Positions 8,813-18,794 of a stretch of DNA of 64,000 bases are shown piece after piece (within the stretch, counting starts at the first letter, position 1; each line of letters begins with the position of its first letter). Under the pieces are notes generated by a model that was given only the letters and a program-made list of their open reading frames with translations, made no database searches and was not told the origin of the DNA. Location of the stretch: the NCBI GenBank assembly GCA_963728295.1, contig CAVSKB010000006.1:1-64000 (forward strand), read 5' to 3'. Source of the stretch: DATJKD01 sp963728295 (GTDB lineage Bacteria > Pseudomonadota > Gammaproteobacteria > Steroidobacterales > Steroidobacteraceae). The position numbers and the translations under genes were made by a program.

Positions 8813-11008
8813 TTACGGGCCGGCGGTCGCTGCCTTGGCTCGCTCCGCACGCGTGACGAAGAACCCTTCCCATTGACTCTCAAACGCAGACCAGTCTTCT
8901 CTGGTCACGGTCGTCGCAGGTTTGAGCTCGTCCCCATACTCCACGGCCAGCGCATCCCATAACTGACGCTCAGCGGGTGAGTCCGCCCCCGGTCGTTCCA
9001 GAAGTACTCGCCCGTTCCTGGTCGCGCGGTCCAGCAGAACGTATTGGTGCGCATCCGGGCCAGCCGGGAGCGCCGCGATGATGAGGTCGTCGGTGAATCC
9101 GGCGCGCTCCTTGTAAGCCAGCGACAATGGCGCGAAGCTTTCGCGGATGCTCATCCTCCCCGTGTCGCGGCTGACCTCGAAGAACTTCGAATTTCGCTTT
9201 GCTGTCGCAACCTCGTCGACGCCCCCATTGGTGGTGGGCAAAACTCTCAAATCTGTTTCTGTAAATCGGACCCTATCGGCCCTGCCAACCCGCGTAACGC
9301 CGGGCTCTCGGCGCAATAGCGGTGCAAAGGACTCTCCTGTGGTAGATAGCGGATCACCAGTTATCCGCAAGAGGTCGAGCAGGGTCGGAGCGATGTCTTC
9401 GACAGTGGCACCACCTGCTAAATCCCGACCATGAGACGCAAAGCCCGCGCCCGGCCCGAAGGTGCGGAAACCGAGTAGGACTTGGTACTGTACTGGTGAT
9501 AAGACGCTCTGCCCGTGACCAGAGTCCATCACCATCAACGGGGCGCGTAGTCCTTCGATCTTTGACTCGTTGCTCAGCATCGTATCGTCGTGCAGAGCCA
9601 ATGCTTCACCGTGATCGGAGAGGATGACGACGATTGCATTGTCGAGCGCGCCCTTGCGCTCAAGCATGGCGACAACCTCGCCGAACATCTCATCCGCGAC
9701 CTCCACGCCAAGCCTGTACATAGGCCGGTCGTCAGGATGCTTCTTTTCTGTCACGCCGAAAGGCGTGCTCGATACAAAGTATGGCCAGTGACTGGCGGTC
9801 AGGTGGCAGATGAAAAGTGTCGGTCCAGCCTCGAAGGATACTTCACGCTCGAGGCGCGACAGGTAGGTCTCCGGTTGAAACAGCGTCGCCGCGCCGCGAT
9901 TTGCATACGTATATGGGAACAGCCACTGCCCCAGTCGGGTGTTGGCCACGACCGACACGAGCGGCAGTTCGTTGTAATTGCCAAGCACGAAGTCCGCGGC
10001 CCCGATCGGCGGAGTTACGACCTGATCGAAGCCGTAGGTCTCGTCGAAGTTTGCAAAGCGAACCTCGTCGGTGGAATAGATCGTTCGGTAGCCCGCGTCC
10101 CGCAGGACGTCACCGAGAGTGGGGTTTGCCTTTACTACACTGCGCGCCCCGAGGTTGTAGCGCGCACCGGTTACCCTCGGACTGCGTCCGGCCAGAATGG
10201 AGGTCCATGACGGGAAGGTGCGGGCAAGCGGCGTCGTGGTGTCGCGGACAATGTCCGCCCTTGCCAGGAATCGGTCGAGGTGCTTCGTAACGCCGGTGCC
10301 TCCGAAGCGCTGCAGCTGATCGAGTCGCAACGAATCGACCCCAAGCATGATTATGTGCGGCCGATCGTCCGGGACCAGCGTCTTCCCGGAGGCCCGGTGA
10401 CCGCTGGCGAAAGCCGAGACCAATATCGCAGCGAGGCCTGCGACTCCCACCAACACGGCATTACGCGGTTGCTGGAACCTCAGGCGGCGGGCCAGGGCAA
10501 GCACGGCTGCAAGTATTGTGAGGCATGCTGCCGCGACGACGGAGAGATAGACTGCTTGTCCCACGGCGAGCGGGCCAAGGGGCGCAGCCATGGCGTCGTG
10601 GTAGTACGCGCCCAGACCCGTCCTCGGGAACCACATCGCGTTGTAGGCGATGACGGCCGCCGAGAGCAGGCAAAACCACAAAACGACCATTCGCCCGAAT
10701 CGCCCCCTGGTAGGTGGCCAAGCAATCGTCGTGACCGCGGCCATGCCCCAGACAACGAGACCGAAAGCTATATGCAGCACCAATTGGGCGGCGCCGAAGT
10801 AGAGTACTTCCTGCCCGATATGGCCGGACCAGACGTCCCCCGTGGCAGCCTTCATGACGTCGCCGCGCATGCGGAAGAGCAACGTAGCGACTGACTGCAC
10901 CGCCGTCACTGCGAGGAAGATCAGCCCAAGCGCGATAGCGAGCCACATCCCGCGGCGCAGGCCCAAGTCGCCCGCGGGTGGCCCTGCTTTGTCGCTGCTC
11001 GTTCCCAT
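8813..11008 (-). CDS. Membrane-anchored sulfatase/alkaline-phosphatase-superfamily protein
   Basis: The product is 731 residues. Five N-terminal membrane helices (about residues 20-44, 68-98, 107-127, 146-172, 182-202) precede a periplasmic catalytic domain beginning IIMLGVDSLRLDQL, where the Asp is the expected metal ligand. The nucleophile loop reads TTPLARTFPSWTSILAGRSP, with Thr or Ser rather than the Cys-X-Pro-X-Arg of true sulfatases. The second metal site is VVILSDHGEALALHDD. This layout matches phospho-group transferases and hydrolases such as phosphoethanolamine or LtaS-like enzymes more than sulfate esterases. It converges on the GT-C gene with a 21-base gap. Confidence 0.7.
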   Translation of the reverse strand: MGTSSDKAGPPAGDLGLRRGMWLAIALGLIFLAVTAVQSVATLLFRMRGDVMKAATGDVWSGHIGQEVLYFGAAQLVLHIAFGLVVWGMAAVTTIAWPPTRGRFGRMVVLWFCLLSAAVIAYNAMWFPRTGLGAYYHDAMAAPLGPLAVGQAVYLSVVAAACLTILAAVLALARRLRFQQPRNAVLVGVAGLAAILVSAFASGHRASGKTLVPDDRPHIIMLGVDSLRLDQLQRFGGTGVTKHLDRFLARADIVRDTTTPLARTFPSWTSILAGRSPRVTGARYNLGARSVVKANPTLGDVLRDAGYRTIYSTDEVRFANFDETYGFDQVVTPPIGAADFVLGNYNELPLVSVVANTRLGQWLFPYTYANRGAATLFQPETYLSRLEREVSFEAGPTLFICHLTASHWPYFVSSTPFGVTEKKHPDDRPMYRLGVEVADEMFGEVVAMLERKGALDNAIVVILSDHGEALALHDDTMLSNESKIEGLRAPLMVMDSGHGQSVLSPVQYQVLLGFRTFGPGAGFASHGRDLAGGATVEDIAPTLLDLLRITGDPLSTTGESFAPLLRREPGVTRVGRADRVRFTETDLRVLPTTNGGVDEVATAKRNSKFFEVSRDTGRMSIRESFAPLSLAYKERAGFTDDLIIAALPAGPDAHQYVLLDRATRNGRVLLERPGADSPAERQLWDALAVEYGDELKPATTVTREDWSAFESQWEGFFVTRAERAKAATAGP

Positions 11009-11196
11009 GTGAGCCCTAGTGTATTCGCATGGCTGTCGACCTCGCCGGCAGCGTGGGGCGCGGCCGAGGGGAGTATTAAGTCATATTCTCGCGGTAGGGA
11101 TCGTGACTGACCTCACAGACGTTGTCCCCAGCAGCTGTTTGCCCGGCTAGATAGTGCCACCCTCAGTTTGGCCGAACGTTCGAGGAATGCCCGACC

Positions 11197-11229
11197 GACA
11201 CAAATTGTCAGTCAGCGACACAACGTGTC
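11197..11229 (+). promoter_or_regulatory. Tandem 13-bp palindromes upstream of pilA (candidate PilR enhancer)
   Basis: Two related palindromic sites, GACACAAATTGTC (11197-11209) and GACACAACGTGTC (11217-11229), start exactly 20 bp apart, about two helical turns. They lie about 70 bp upstream of the sigma-54 promoter. The GTGTC core agrees with the published binding core of the pilin activator PilR. Use as an enhancer is inference. The rest of 11009-11374 holds no gene. Confidence 0.5.
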
Positions 11230-11297
11230 AGCCGACGGCAACCATGCGTGCACGCAGATTTCTTGCAAAAACAAGGGCTTCACGCCGAAATCGCTCT

Positions 11298-11313
11298 TGG
11301 CACGGTGCTTGCT
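11298..11313 (+). promoter_or_regulatory. Sigma-54 (-24/-12) promoter of pilA
   Basis: TGGCAC at 11298-11303 and TTGCT at 11309-11313 are separated by 5 bases, a perfect match to the sigma-54 consensus TGGCAC-N5-TTGCW. The pilA ATG lies 61 bases further on, behind the strong ribosome binding site AAGGAG. Sigma-54 control of the major pilin is established in Pseudomonas. The matching sigma factor gene rpoN is at 57027. Confidence 0.85.
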
Positions 11314-11374
11314 AGATATCGACTGCTGGCACATTTGCCGCTGCGTTTCTGAGTTCTACTCAAGGAGTGTTTGA

Positions 11375-11886
11375 ATGTTGAAGAACATCAGCAAGACAGT
11401 TCAGAAGGGTTTCACCCTGATCGAACTGATGATCGTCATCGCGATTATCGGCATCCTGGCCGCGCTCGCGATCCCGGCGTATCAGGACTACCTGATTCGC
11501 TCGCAGGCGTCTGAAGGTCTCGCGATGGCCTCGGCTGCCAAGGCTGCGGTTGCGGAGTACTATGCGAACCGCGGCGCTTGGCCGGCCGGACAATTCTGAG
11601 GCCGGCGTCGGCAGCGCCGACCGACGATCCAGGGCAAGTACGTCGTCAGCGATCACCATCGCCGGCGGTGGCATCACGGTCACGTACGGCAACGAAGCCA
11701 ACGTCGACCACCTTGCGAGCAAGCACGTGGGCCTTACGCCGGGCGCGAGCGCCAACGGTGACGTGATCTGGCGTTGTGGCGGCGATGCCGGCGACGCCGT
11801 CCGGCTGGGCCGGTGGCGCGACTTCCGCGACCGACGCGTCCACGTCCGTAGAGGGCAAGTACCTTCCGTCGGGCTGCCGTTACTAA
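11375..11886 (+). CDS. pilA: Major type IV pilin PilA (frameshifted)
   Basis: The prepilin leader MLKNISKTVQKG is followed by the cleavage and N-methylation site FTLIELMIVIAIIGILAALA, the signature of type IVa pilins, with Glu5 of the mature protein present. The frame breaks near 11585 and again near 11625-11720. Reading through gives AITIAGGGITVTYGNEAN, a GDVIWRCGG segment and the end GKYLPSGCRY, with two Cys for the usual C-terminal disulfide loop, and a stop at 11884-11886 (about 170 residues). It is expressed from a sigma-54 promoter and followed by a terminator, so it is a separate unit from pilB. The breaks are probably base-call errors. Confidence 0.85.
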
Positions 11887-11932
11887 CGATACCGGCAGGA
11901 GCCTCGGACCACAGGTTCGAGGTCTGCGAACC

Positions 11933-11966
11933 AGAGCCCCCGCCTCGTGCGGGGGCTCTTCTTTCT
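11933..11966 (+). terminator. Rho-independent terminator after pilA
   Basis: An 11-bp perfect stem AGAGCCCCCGC / GCGGGGGCTCT (11933-11943 with 11949-11959) and a 5-base loop are followed by a T-rich tail (TCTTTCT). It would stop pilA transcription before pilB. Confidence 0.85.
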
Positions 11967-12113
11967 GGGTCCTGGCCAGTAACTCAGGACTGACTCGTAC
12001 ACCAAGCCTGCGGGCGTGACGGGCGTCCTGTTCCTGAGCCGGCCTCTGGCGGACAATTCCGGCCGATTTAACAATTGCTCCTGCCCTCCGGTTAGGATAA
12101 CGAACCTGTCGAA

Positions 12114-13886
<1,773 letters not shown>

Positions 13887-13938
13887 TCTTCATGCGGCGG
13901 CGTGGCGCGGACCGATTAATGGCGAGGCAAGAGAACAC

Positions 13939-15156
13939 ATGGCTGAAGCAATTGCAGGCAAGCAGTTCCCCTTCCTGTGGGAGGGCAAGGACCGCAAGGG
14001 CAATCGCATCAAGGGCCGCGGCCTGGCCAGGGACGAGGCGGAGCTGCGTACCGACCTGCGGCGGCAGGGGATCGCCGTCAGGAAGGTCCGCAAGGAACGG
14101 CATTTCCTAAGGTCCGGCGGCAAGGTCAAGGCCGAGGACATCGCGCTCTTCAGCCGCCAGCTCTCGACCATGCTCACCGCCGGCATCCCGATGGTGCAGG
14201 CGTTCGAGATCATCGGCGTCGGCCACGACAAGCCGGCGATGCAGAAGCTCGTGCTCTCCATCAAGAACGACATCGAGACCGGTAACGCGCTCAATGTCGC
14301 GCTCGCCAAGCACCCGCTGCATTTCAACGACCTGTACGTCAACCTGGTCGAGGCCGGCGAGCACGCGGGTGCGCTCGAGACCGTGCTCGACAAGATCGCG
14401 ACCTACCAGGAAAAGACCGAGGCGCTGAAGAAGAAGATCAAGAAGGCGCTGTTTTACCCGGCCGCGGTGTTGGCGGTTGCAATCATCGTGACGGTGATCC
14501 TGCTGCTGTTCGTGATCCCGCAGTTCGAGAGCCTGTTCCAGGGCTTCGGCGCCGATCTGCCGGCGTTCACGAAGATGGTGATCGGCATGTCGCGGTGGAT
14601 GCAGGCCCACGGCTGGCTATTGCTGATCTTCGCTGTCGCGGGCGGCTTGGCCTTCGCATATTTCTACAAGCGCTCACGTCCAATGCGCCAGTGGATCGAC
14701 AAGCTGTCGCTTGGCATCCCGGTGATCGGTCCGATCCTGCGCAAGGCGGCGATCGCGCGCTTCGCGCGTACGCTCGCCACGATGTTCGGCGCCGGCGTGC
14801 CGCTGGTCGAGGCGATGAAATCGGTGGCGGGCGCCACCGGCAACATCATGTACCAGGACGCGGTGCTCCGGATGCGCGACGAGATCTCCACCGGCATGCG
14901 CATGCAGCGCGCCATGGAGAACACCGGCCTGTTCCCGAACATGGTCGTGCAGATGATCGCGGTCGGTGAGGAATCGGGCTCGCTGGATGAAATGGCGAGC
15001 AAGGTGGCGGACTTCTACGAGGCGGACGTCGATGCTGCGGTCGACGGCCTGTCGAGCCTGCTCGAGCCGCTGATCATGGTGATCCTGGGCACGCTGGTCG
15101 GCGGTCTCGTGATCGCGATGTACCTGCCGATCTTCAAGCTGGGCGCAGTCATCTGA
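13939..15156 (+). CDS. pilC: Type IV pilus inner-membrane platform protein PilC
   Basis: The product is 405 residues, the usual length. It carries two T2SF/PilC domains (about residues 70-195 and 270-395) with the conserved starts FSRQLSTMLTAGIPMVQAF and FARTLATMFGAGVPLVEAM. Hydrophobic segments lie near 170-195, 215-240 and at the C-terminus (MVILGTLVGGLVIAMYLPIF). It couples PilB ATPase motion to pilin polymerisation. It lies between pilB and pilD, the standard gammaproteobacterial order, and a strong terminator follows. Confidence 0.97.
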   Translation: MAEAIAGKQFPFLWEGKDRKGNRIKGRGLARDEAELRTDLRRQGIAVRKVRKERHFLRSGGKVKAEDIALFSRQLSTMLTAGIPMVQAFEIIGVGHDKPAMQKLVLSIKNDIETGNALNVALAKHPLHFNDLYVNLVEAGEHAGALETVLDKIATYQEKTEALKKKIKKALFYPAAVLAVAIIVTVILLLFVIPQFESLFQGFGADLPAFTKMVIGMSRWMQAHGWLLLIFAVAGGLAFAYFYKRSRPMRQWIDKLSLGIPVIGPILRKAAIARFARTLATMFGAGVPLVEAMKSVAGATGNIMYQDAVLRMRDEISTGMRMQRAMENTGLFPNMVVQMIAVGEESGSLDEMASKVADFYEADVDAAVDGLSSLLEPLIMVILGTLVGGLVIAMYLPIFKLGAVI

Positions 15157-15180
15157 CGGCCAGCCGGGGCGCAACCACAG

Positions 15181-15210
15181 AAAACGCCGCGCATCGCGCG
15201 GCGTTTTCGT
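15181..15210 (+). terminator. Bidirectional-looking terminator between pilC and pilD
   Basis: A perfect 12-bp stem AAAACGCCGCGC / GCGCGGCGTTTT (15181-15192 with 15196-15207) has a 3-base loop and flanking A and T runs. It separates pilC from pilD. Confidence 0.85.
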
Positions 15211-15262
15211 TTGTGCGATCGCGTTGCGTTTGGCGCGAACAGAATAAGTAGACTGCCGGGAA

Positions 15263-16168
15263 ATGACCATGATCGACGCCTTCGCTACCTCCCCGGCGCT
15301 CCTGACGGCGACCGTGTTCGTCCTGAGCCTGATGATCGGCAGTTTCCTGAACGTCGTGATCCATCGTCTGCCGATCATGCTTGACCGGGAATGGCGTGCG
15401 CAGTCACGGGAGATGCTGGAGATCGGCGGCGAATTCAGCGGCCCACCCGCACCTGCCTATAACCTGGTCGTGCCACGCTCTGCATGCCCCCAGTGTCGCG
15501 AGCCGATAAGGGTCCATCAGAACATCCCGCTTCTGAGCTACCTCTGGCTCGGCGGCCGCTGCGCGAACTGCCGCGCGCCGATCTCCGCGCGATATCCGAT
15601 CGTGGAGCTCGCGACCGGGCTCCTCTCCGCCGCCGTCGCGTGGCATTACGGGTGGCACTGGCAGACGCTCGCTGCGCTCGCACTCACCTGGGCGCTGATT
15701 GCGCTCACCGTGATCGACTACGACCACCAGATCCTGCCCGACTCGATCACCCTGCCGCTGCTCTGGCTCGGCCTCCTGCTTTCCATCGCATGGCACCCGG
15801 GCCTGCGCTCCGCGATACCTGTCGATCCGGCCTCGGCCCTGATCGGCGCGGCCGCAGGCTATCTCCTGCTCTGGCTCGTGTACTGGGGCTTCAAGCTGAT
15901 CACGGGCAAGGAAGGCATGGGCTACGGGGATTTCAAGCTCCTCGCCGCCCTCGGGGCATGGATGGGTTGGCAGATGCTTCCGCTCATCATCCTGCTGTCG
16001 GCGCTGACCGGCGCGGTGATCGGCGTGGCGCTCATCGTGCTGCGGGGGCGCGAGCGCGGCCGGCCCATGCCCTTTGGCCCGTTTCTCGCCATGGCGGGTT
16101 GGATCGCGATGATGTGGGGCTCCGAGATCGTGGACGGATACCTGCGCTCCTCCTGGCTCGCGGATTGA
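15263..16168 (+). CDS. pilD: Prepilin peptidase / N-methyltransferase PilD
   Basis: The product is 301 residues, a polytopic inner-membrane aspartyl protease that cleaves and N-methylates PilA and related pseudopilins. The N-terminal GSFLNVVIHRLP motif and a cytoplasmic tetra-Cys zinc element (CPQC near residue 75, CANC near 100) are present. The catalytic Asp residues are in TVIDYDHQ and the GXGD-type MGYGDFKLLAALGAW. It follows pilC after the terminator and ends one base before coaE. A second in-frame ATG lies 6 bases downstream. Confidence 0.97.
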   Translation: MTMIDAFATSPALLTATVFVLSLMIGSFLNVVIHRLPIMLDREWRAQSREMLEIGGEFSGPPAPAYNLVVPRSACPQCREPIRVHQNIPLLSYLWLGGRCANCRAPISARYPIVELATGLLSAAVAWHYGWHWQTLAALALTWALIALTVIDYDHQILPDSITLPLLWLGLLLSIAWHPGLRSAIPVDPASALIGAAAGYLLLWLVYWGFKLITGKEGMGYGDFKLLAALGAWMGWQMLPLIILLSALTGAVIGVALIVLRGRERGRPMPFGPFLAMAGWIAMMWGSEIVDGYLRSSWLAD

Positions 16169-16169
16169 G

Positions 16170-16775
16170 ATGTTCCGCGTAGGCCTCACCGGCGGCATCG
16201 CGAGCGGCAAGACCGTGGTTGCGAACCTCTTCGCGGCGCACCGCGTCCCGGTGATCGACACCGACGTCATCGCGCGTGAGGTGGTCGAGCCGGGACAGCC
16301 GGCGCTCGCAGCCGTGGTCGATGCCTTCGGCGCGCAGGTGATCGACGAGGACGGGCGGCTCGACCGCCCGCGCTTGCGCGAGCAGATCTTCGGCGATGCA
16401 GACGCGCGGCGGCGCCTCGAGGCGATCCTGCACCCGGCAATACGCGCGGAGATGGAACGGAAGTCGCGGGCCGCGGGCGGCCCGTACCAGGTCCTCGTCA
16501 TCCCGCTCCTCGTCGAGGGCGGCCGCCGCGATCACGTCGACCGCGTGCTCGTGGTGGACGTTCCCGAGGCCACGCAGATCGAACGCCTGGTGCGGCGCGA
16601 CGGCGTGACGCGGGAGCAGGCCGAGGCCGCGCTTCGCGCGCAGGCGAGTCGTGAAGCACGTCTCGCTTTTGCCGACGACGTGATCGAGAACACGGGGGAC
16701 CTCGCGGCGTTGGGTGGCCGCGTGGCGCTCCTGCACGAGAAATATTTGAAGCTCGCCACGCGACCCGGGCCCTGA
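16170..16775 (+). CDS. coaE: Dephospho-CoA kinase
   Basis: The product is 201 residues. The P-loop is GGIASGKT at residues 8-15, followed by the DTDVIAREVVEPG substrate/lid region and a conserved HPAIRAEME segment. It catalyses the last step of coenzyme A synthesis, phosphorylating dephospho-CoA with ATP. It starts one base after the pilD stop. The pilD-coaE-zapD-yacG order is typical of gammaproteobacteria. Confidence 0.96.
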   Translation: MFRVGLTGGIASGKTVVANLFAAHRVPVIDTDVIAREVVEPGQPALAAVVDAFGAQVIDEDGRLDRPRLREQIFGDADARRRLEAILHPAIRAEMERKSRAAGGPYQVLVIPLLVEGGRRDHVDRVLVVDVPEATQIERLVRRDGVTREQAEAALRAQASREARLAFADDVIENTGDLAALGGRVALLHEKYLKLATRPGP

Positions 16776-16863
16776 TATCGCCGCGGATCGGGCGCGTCAT
16801 GCGTCACACGGAAGAGGCCGTCGGGTTGTGCCGCCGCGAGGGCCTGGCGCAGAATACCTGGCC

Positions 16864-17670
16864 ATGAACGCACGCGAAGCACTGGTGCCCTCGGCTGACG
16901 CGGCCAGGCGCGCGATCGTCTACGAGATGCCGCTCAACGAGCGGATGCGCAATTTCCTGCGCCTCGACTTCCTCTACCACCAGGCCGTGCATCACCACAC
17001 GCGTTCCGACCCGTGGTCGACGCGCGCCGCGGTCGACTCGTTGCTCGAGATCCTGGCGATCACCTCTCGCGGCGACCTGCGCGGTGAGGTGCTCAAGGAC
17101 CTCGAGCGGCAGATGTCGCAGCTGTCGACTTTCGGCAGCCGGCCCGGGGTCGACGCCGCGCGGCTGCGCATGCTGCTGACCAAGATGCATCGGCTGCGGG
17201 AGGAGCTGGGCTCGTCGGGCGCGCTCTTCCTGGCCAAGCTGCGCGACTCCGAGTTCCTGAACGCGATCAAGCACCGCAGCACGATCCCGGGCGGGACCTG
17301 CGAGTTCGACCTGCCCGACTACACTCACTGGCTCAACCAGCCCGACGAGATGCGGGGCGCCGACTTCGCGAACTGGCTCGCCGTCATCCGGCCGCTCGGC
17401 GACGCGGTGTCGGAGCTCCTCTGGATCACGCGCGAGCAGGCAAAATCGCGCCCCGAGGTCGCGACGGGCGGCGTATTCCAGCTCACGCTCGGCCGTGACG
17501 TGCCGGTGCAGATGATCCGCGTCGGACTGCCGCAGGGAACCGATCTCTACCCGGAGATCAGCGGCAGCCACTACCGCTGCGCCGTGCGATTTCTGATCTG
17601 GCAGGATGCCGCCACGCGGGCGGTGCAGACGACCGAGGACGTGGCGTTCACGCTGTCGACGTGCACGTGA
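16864..17670 (+). CDS. zapD: Cell division protein ZapD
   Basis: The product is 268 residues from ATG 16864 (MNAREALVPSADAARRAIVY). The family opening is shown by YEMPLNERMRNFLRLDFLYHQ, and the beta domain by LGRDVPVQMIRVGLP and the C-terminal SGSHYRCAVRFLIW. ZapD (YacF) cross-links FtsZ filaments at the Z-ring. I chose this start because homologues begin shortly before the YE(M/Q)PL motif; an in-frame upstream start at 16828 is possible. It lies between coaE and yacG, its normal context. Confidence 0.93.
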   Translation: MNAREALVPSADAARRAIVYEMPLNERMRNFLRLDFLYHQAVHHHTRSDPWSTRAAVDSLLEILAITSRGDLRGEVLKDLERQMSQLSTFGSRPGVDAARLRMLLTKMHRLREELGSSGALFLAKLRDSEFLNAIKHRSTIPGGTCEFDLPDYTHWLNQPDEMRGADFANWLAVIRPLGDAVSELLWITREQAKSRPEVATGGVFQLTLGRDVPVQMIRVGLPQGTDLYPEISGSHYRCAVRFLIWQDAATRAVQTTEDVAFTLSTCT

Positions 17671-17677
17671 GACCGCG

Positions 17678-17875
17678 GTGCCGTCGCGCGTCGTTCGCTG
17701 CCCGACCTGCAATCGGCCCGTCGAGTGGACCGAGGCGTTTCCGTGGCGCCCGTTCTGCAGCGAGCGCTGCCGGCTGATCGATCTCGGCGCCTGGGTCAGC
17801 GAGCAGCGAGGGATCGCGGGCGAAGATTCGCCCGACAGCGACGCTCCGTCGGAGATCCCGAAAACACCCCATTGA
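17678..17875 (+). CDS. yacG: DNA gyrase inhibitor YacG
   Basis: The product is 65 residues from GTG 17678 (VPSRVVRCPTCNRPVEW). It is a small zinc protein with CPTC and C-SERC ligands (CPTCNRPVEW, then PFCSERCRLIDLGAW), the YacG signature. YacG binds the GyrB subunit and inhibits gyrase. The start lies 8 bases after the zapD stop. The acidic tail is typical of the family. Confidence 0.93.
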   Translation: MPSRVVRCPTCNRPVEWTEAFPWRPFCSERCRLIDLGAWVSEQRGIAGEDSPDSDAPSEIPKTPH

Positions 17876-17933
17876 ACGGCAGAAAAAAGCGCAGCGGTGC
17901 ACCCACTATTCCCGGAATAAGCGCGTGAGACGA

Positions 17934-18468
17934 TCAGCCCTGGGCGCAAATCCGGGCAAACTCGTCAAATGCCGCGTCCTGGCCCTCCGCCTGCGACCAG
18001 CGTCTGACTGCGTCCAGATCGATCGGGTGCATACGCGCAACGGTTATGGCCTGGTCGAGTGCCTGCCGGTCCTTCCAGAAATAGAACGCGGCAAGGCGAT
18101 CCATGACGCACTGAGTTGGAGAGACCATTTGGATGACTCCACGCCACCCTTCGTCCCGACCATTCGCGGACGAGTTCACTTCCAACAGCTAGCGGCCAAG
18201 GCGGAAACTCGAGCGTGAAGGAGCACTTGGGTGGACAAAGTGCCTCCCAAGTGTGGGCTCGAAGCCCAGGGCTCTGACAGCCTTGGCAATTTCTCGTATG
18301 GGAGCGGGAGAGACGAAATCCAGGTCACGCGAAACGTACAGGCCGCTCGAATAGATCTGTACTGCACCGCCGCCCGACAGGACCGCTGTTATGCCGGCTT
18401 CCGATAAGCGTTTCGGAGACCAGTGCGGCGACTTCTTCAATCGTCGTGGATTCGCTGATGACTTTCAC
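17934..18468 (-). pseudogene. DUF6036-like/AbiEii-like nucleotidyltransferase, frameshifted
   Basis: GTG at 18466-18468 overlaps the stop of the HTH gene (GTGA). Reading through frame breaks near 18440, 18215 and 18130-18175 gives a protein of about 178 residues. It opens VKVISESTTIEEVAALVSET, then the nucleotidyltransferase core AVLSGGGAVQIYSSGLYVSR followed by DLDFV (GG...S.DLD). The C-terminal part is CVMDRLAAFYFWKDRQALDQ and AVRRWSQAEGQ. The fold resembles AbiEii/MNT-type transferases and it pairs with a winged-helix gene as in AbiE-like toxin-antitoxin units. Whether the breaks are real or sequence errors is open. Confidence 0.6.
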
Positions 18469-18794
18469 AGCGCCTTACCGCTGCGTCTAGGTCGACGTCG
18501 ACCGCGAAAATATTTCTGCTGCTCGCTCGGCGGGAGAGCGTCTAGCGCCGACTTGAACAGGGCGCGCAGCGACGGCACCAGGGGATTGCGCGGATTCCAG
18601 GTGTAGATGCGCGATCGGCCCGCCAACCGACTAGCCAGGACTCCCCCTGACTCCAGTTTCCTCAGCTGCTTTTGCACCTGGCTCTGTGCAAGTCCAAACG
18701 TGGAAGCGATTTCTCGACCGTAGGCTTCGTCATAGGCCTGGAGGTACAGGAGCACCCGCTCGGCGGTGATGCCGCCTAAAATTGCCTCGAGCAT
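18465..18794 (-). CDS. Winged-helix (ArsR/MarR-like) transcriptional regulator
   Basis: The product is 109 residues. I start it at ATG 18794 because GGAGGT lies 4 bases upstream; a TTG 12 bases earlier is possible. The DNA-binding core is EAYGREIASTFGLAQSQVQK, then QLRKLESGGVLASRLAGRSR and a wing ending IYTWNPRNP. A basic C-terminus follows. It overlaps the nucleotidyltransferase by GTGA, and a perfect palindrome sits just upstream, so autoregulation is likely. It could be the antitoxin of the pair. Confidence 0.75.
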   Translation of the reverse strand: MLEAILGGITAERVLLYLQAYDEAYGREIASTFGLAQSQVQKQLRKLESGGVLASRLAGRSRIYTWNPRNPLVPSLRALFKSALDALPPSEQQKYFRGRRRPRRSGKAL

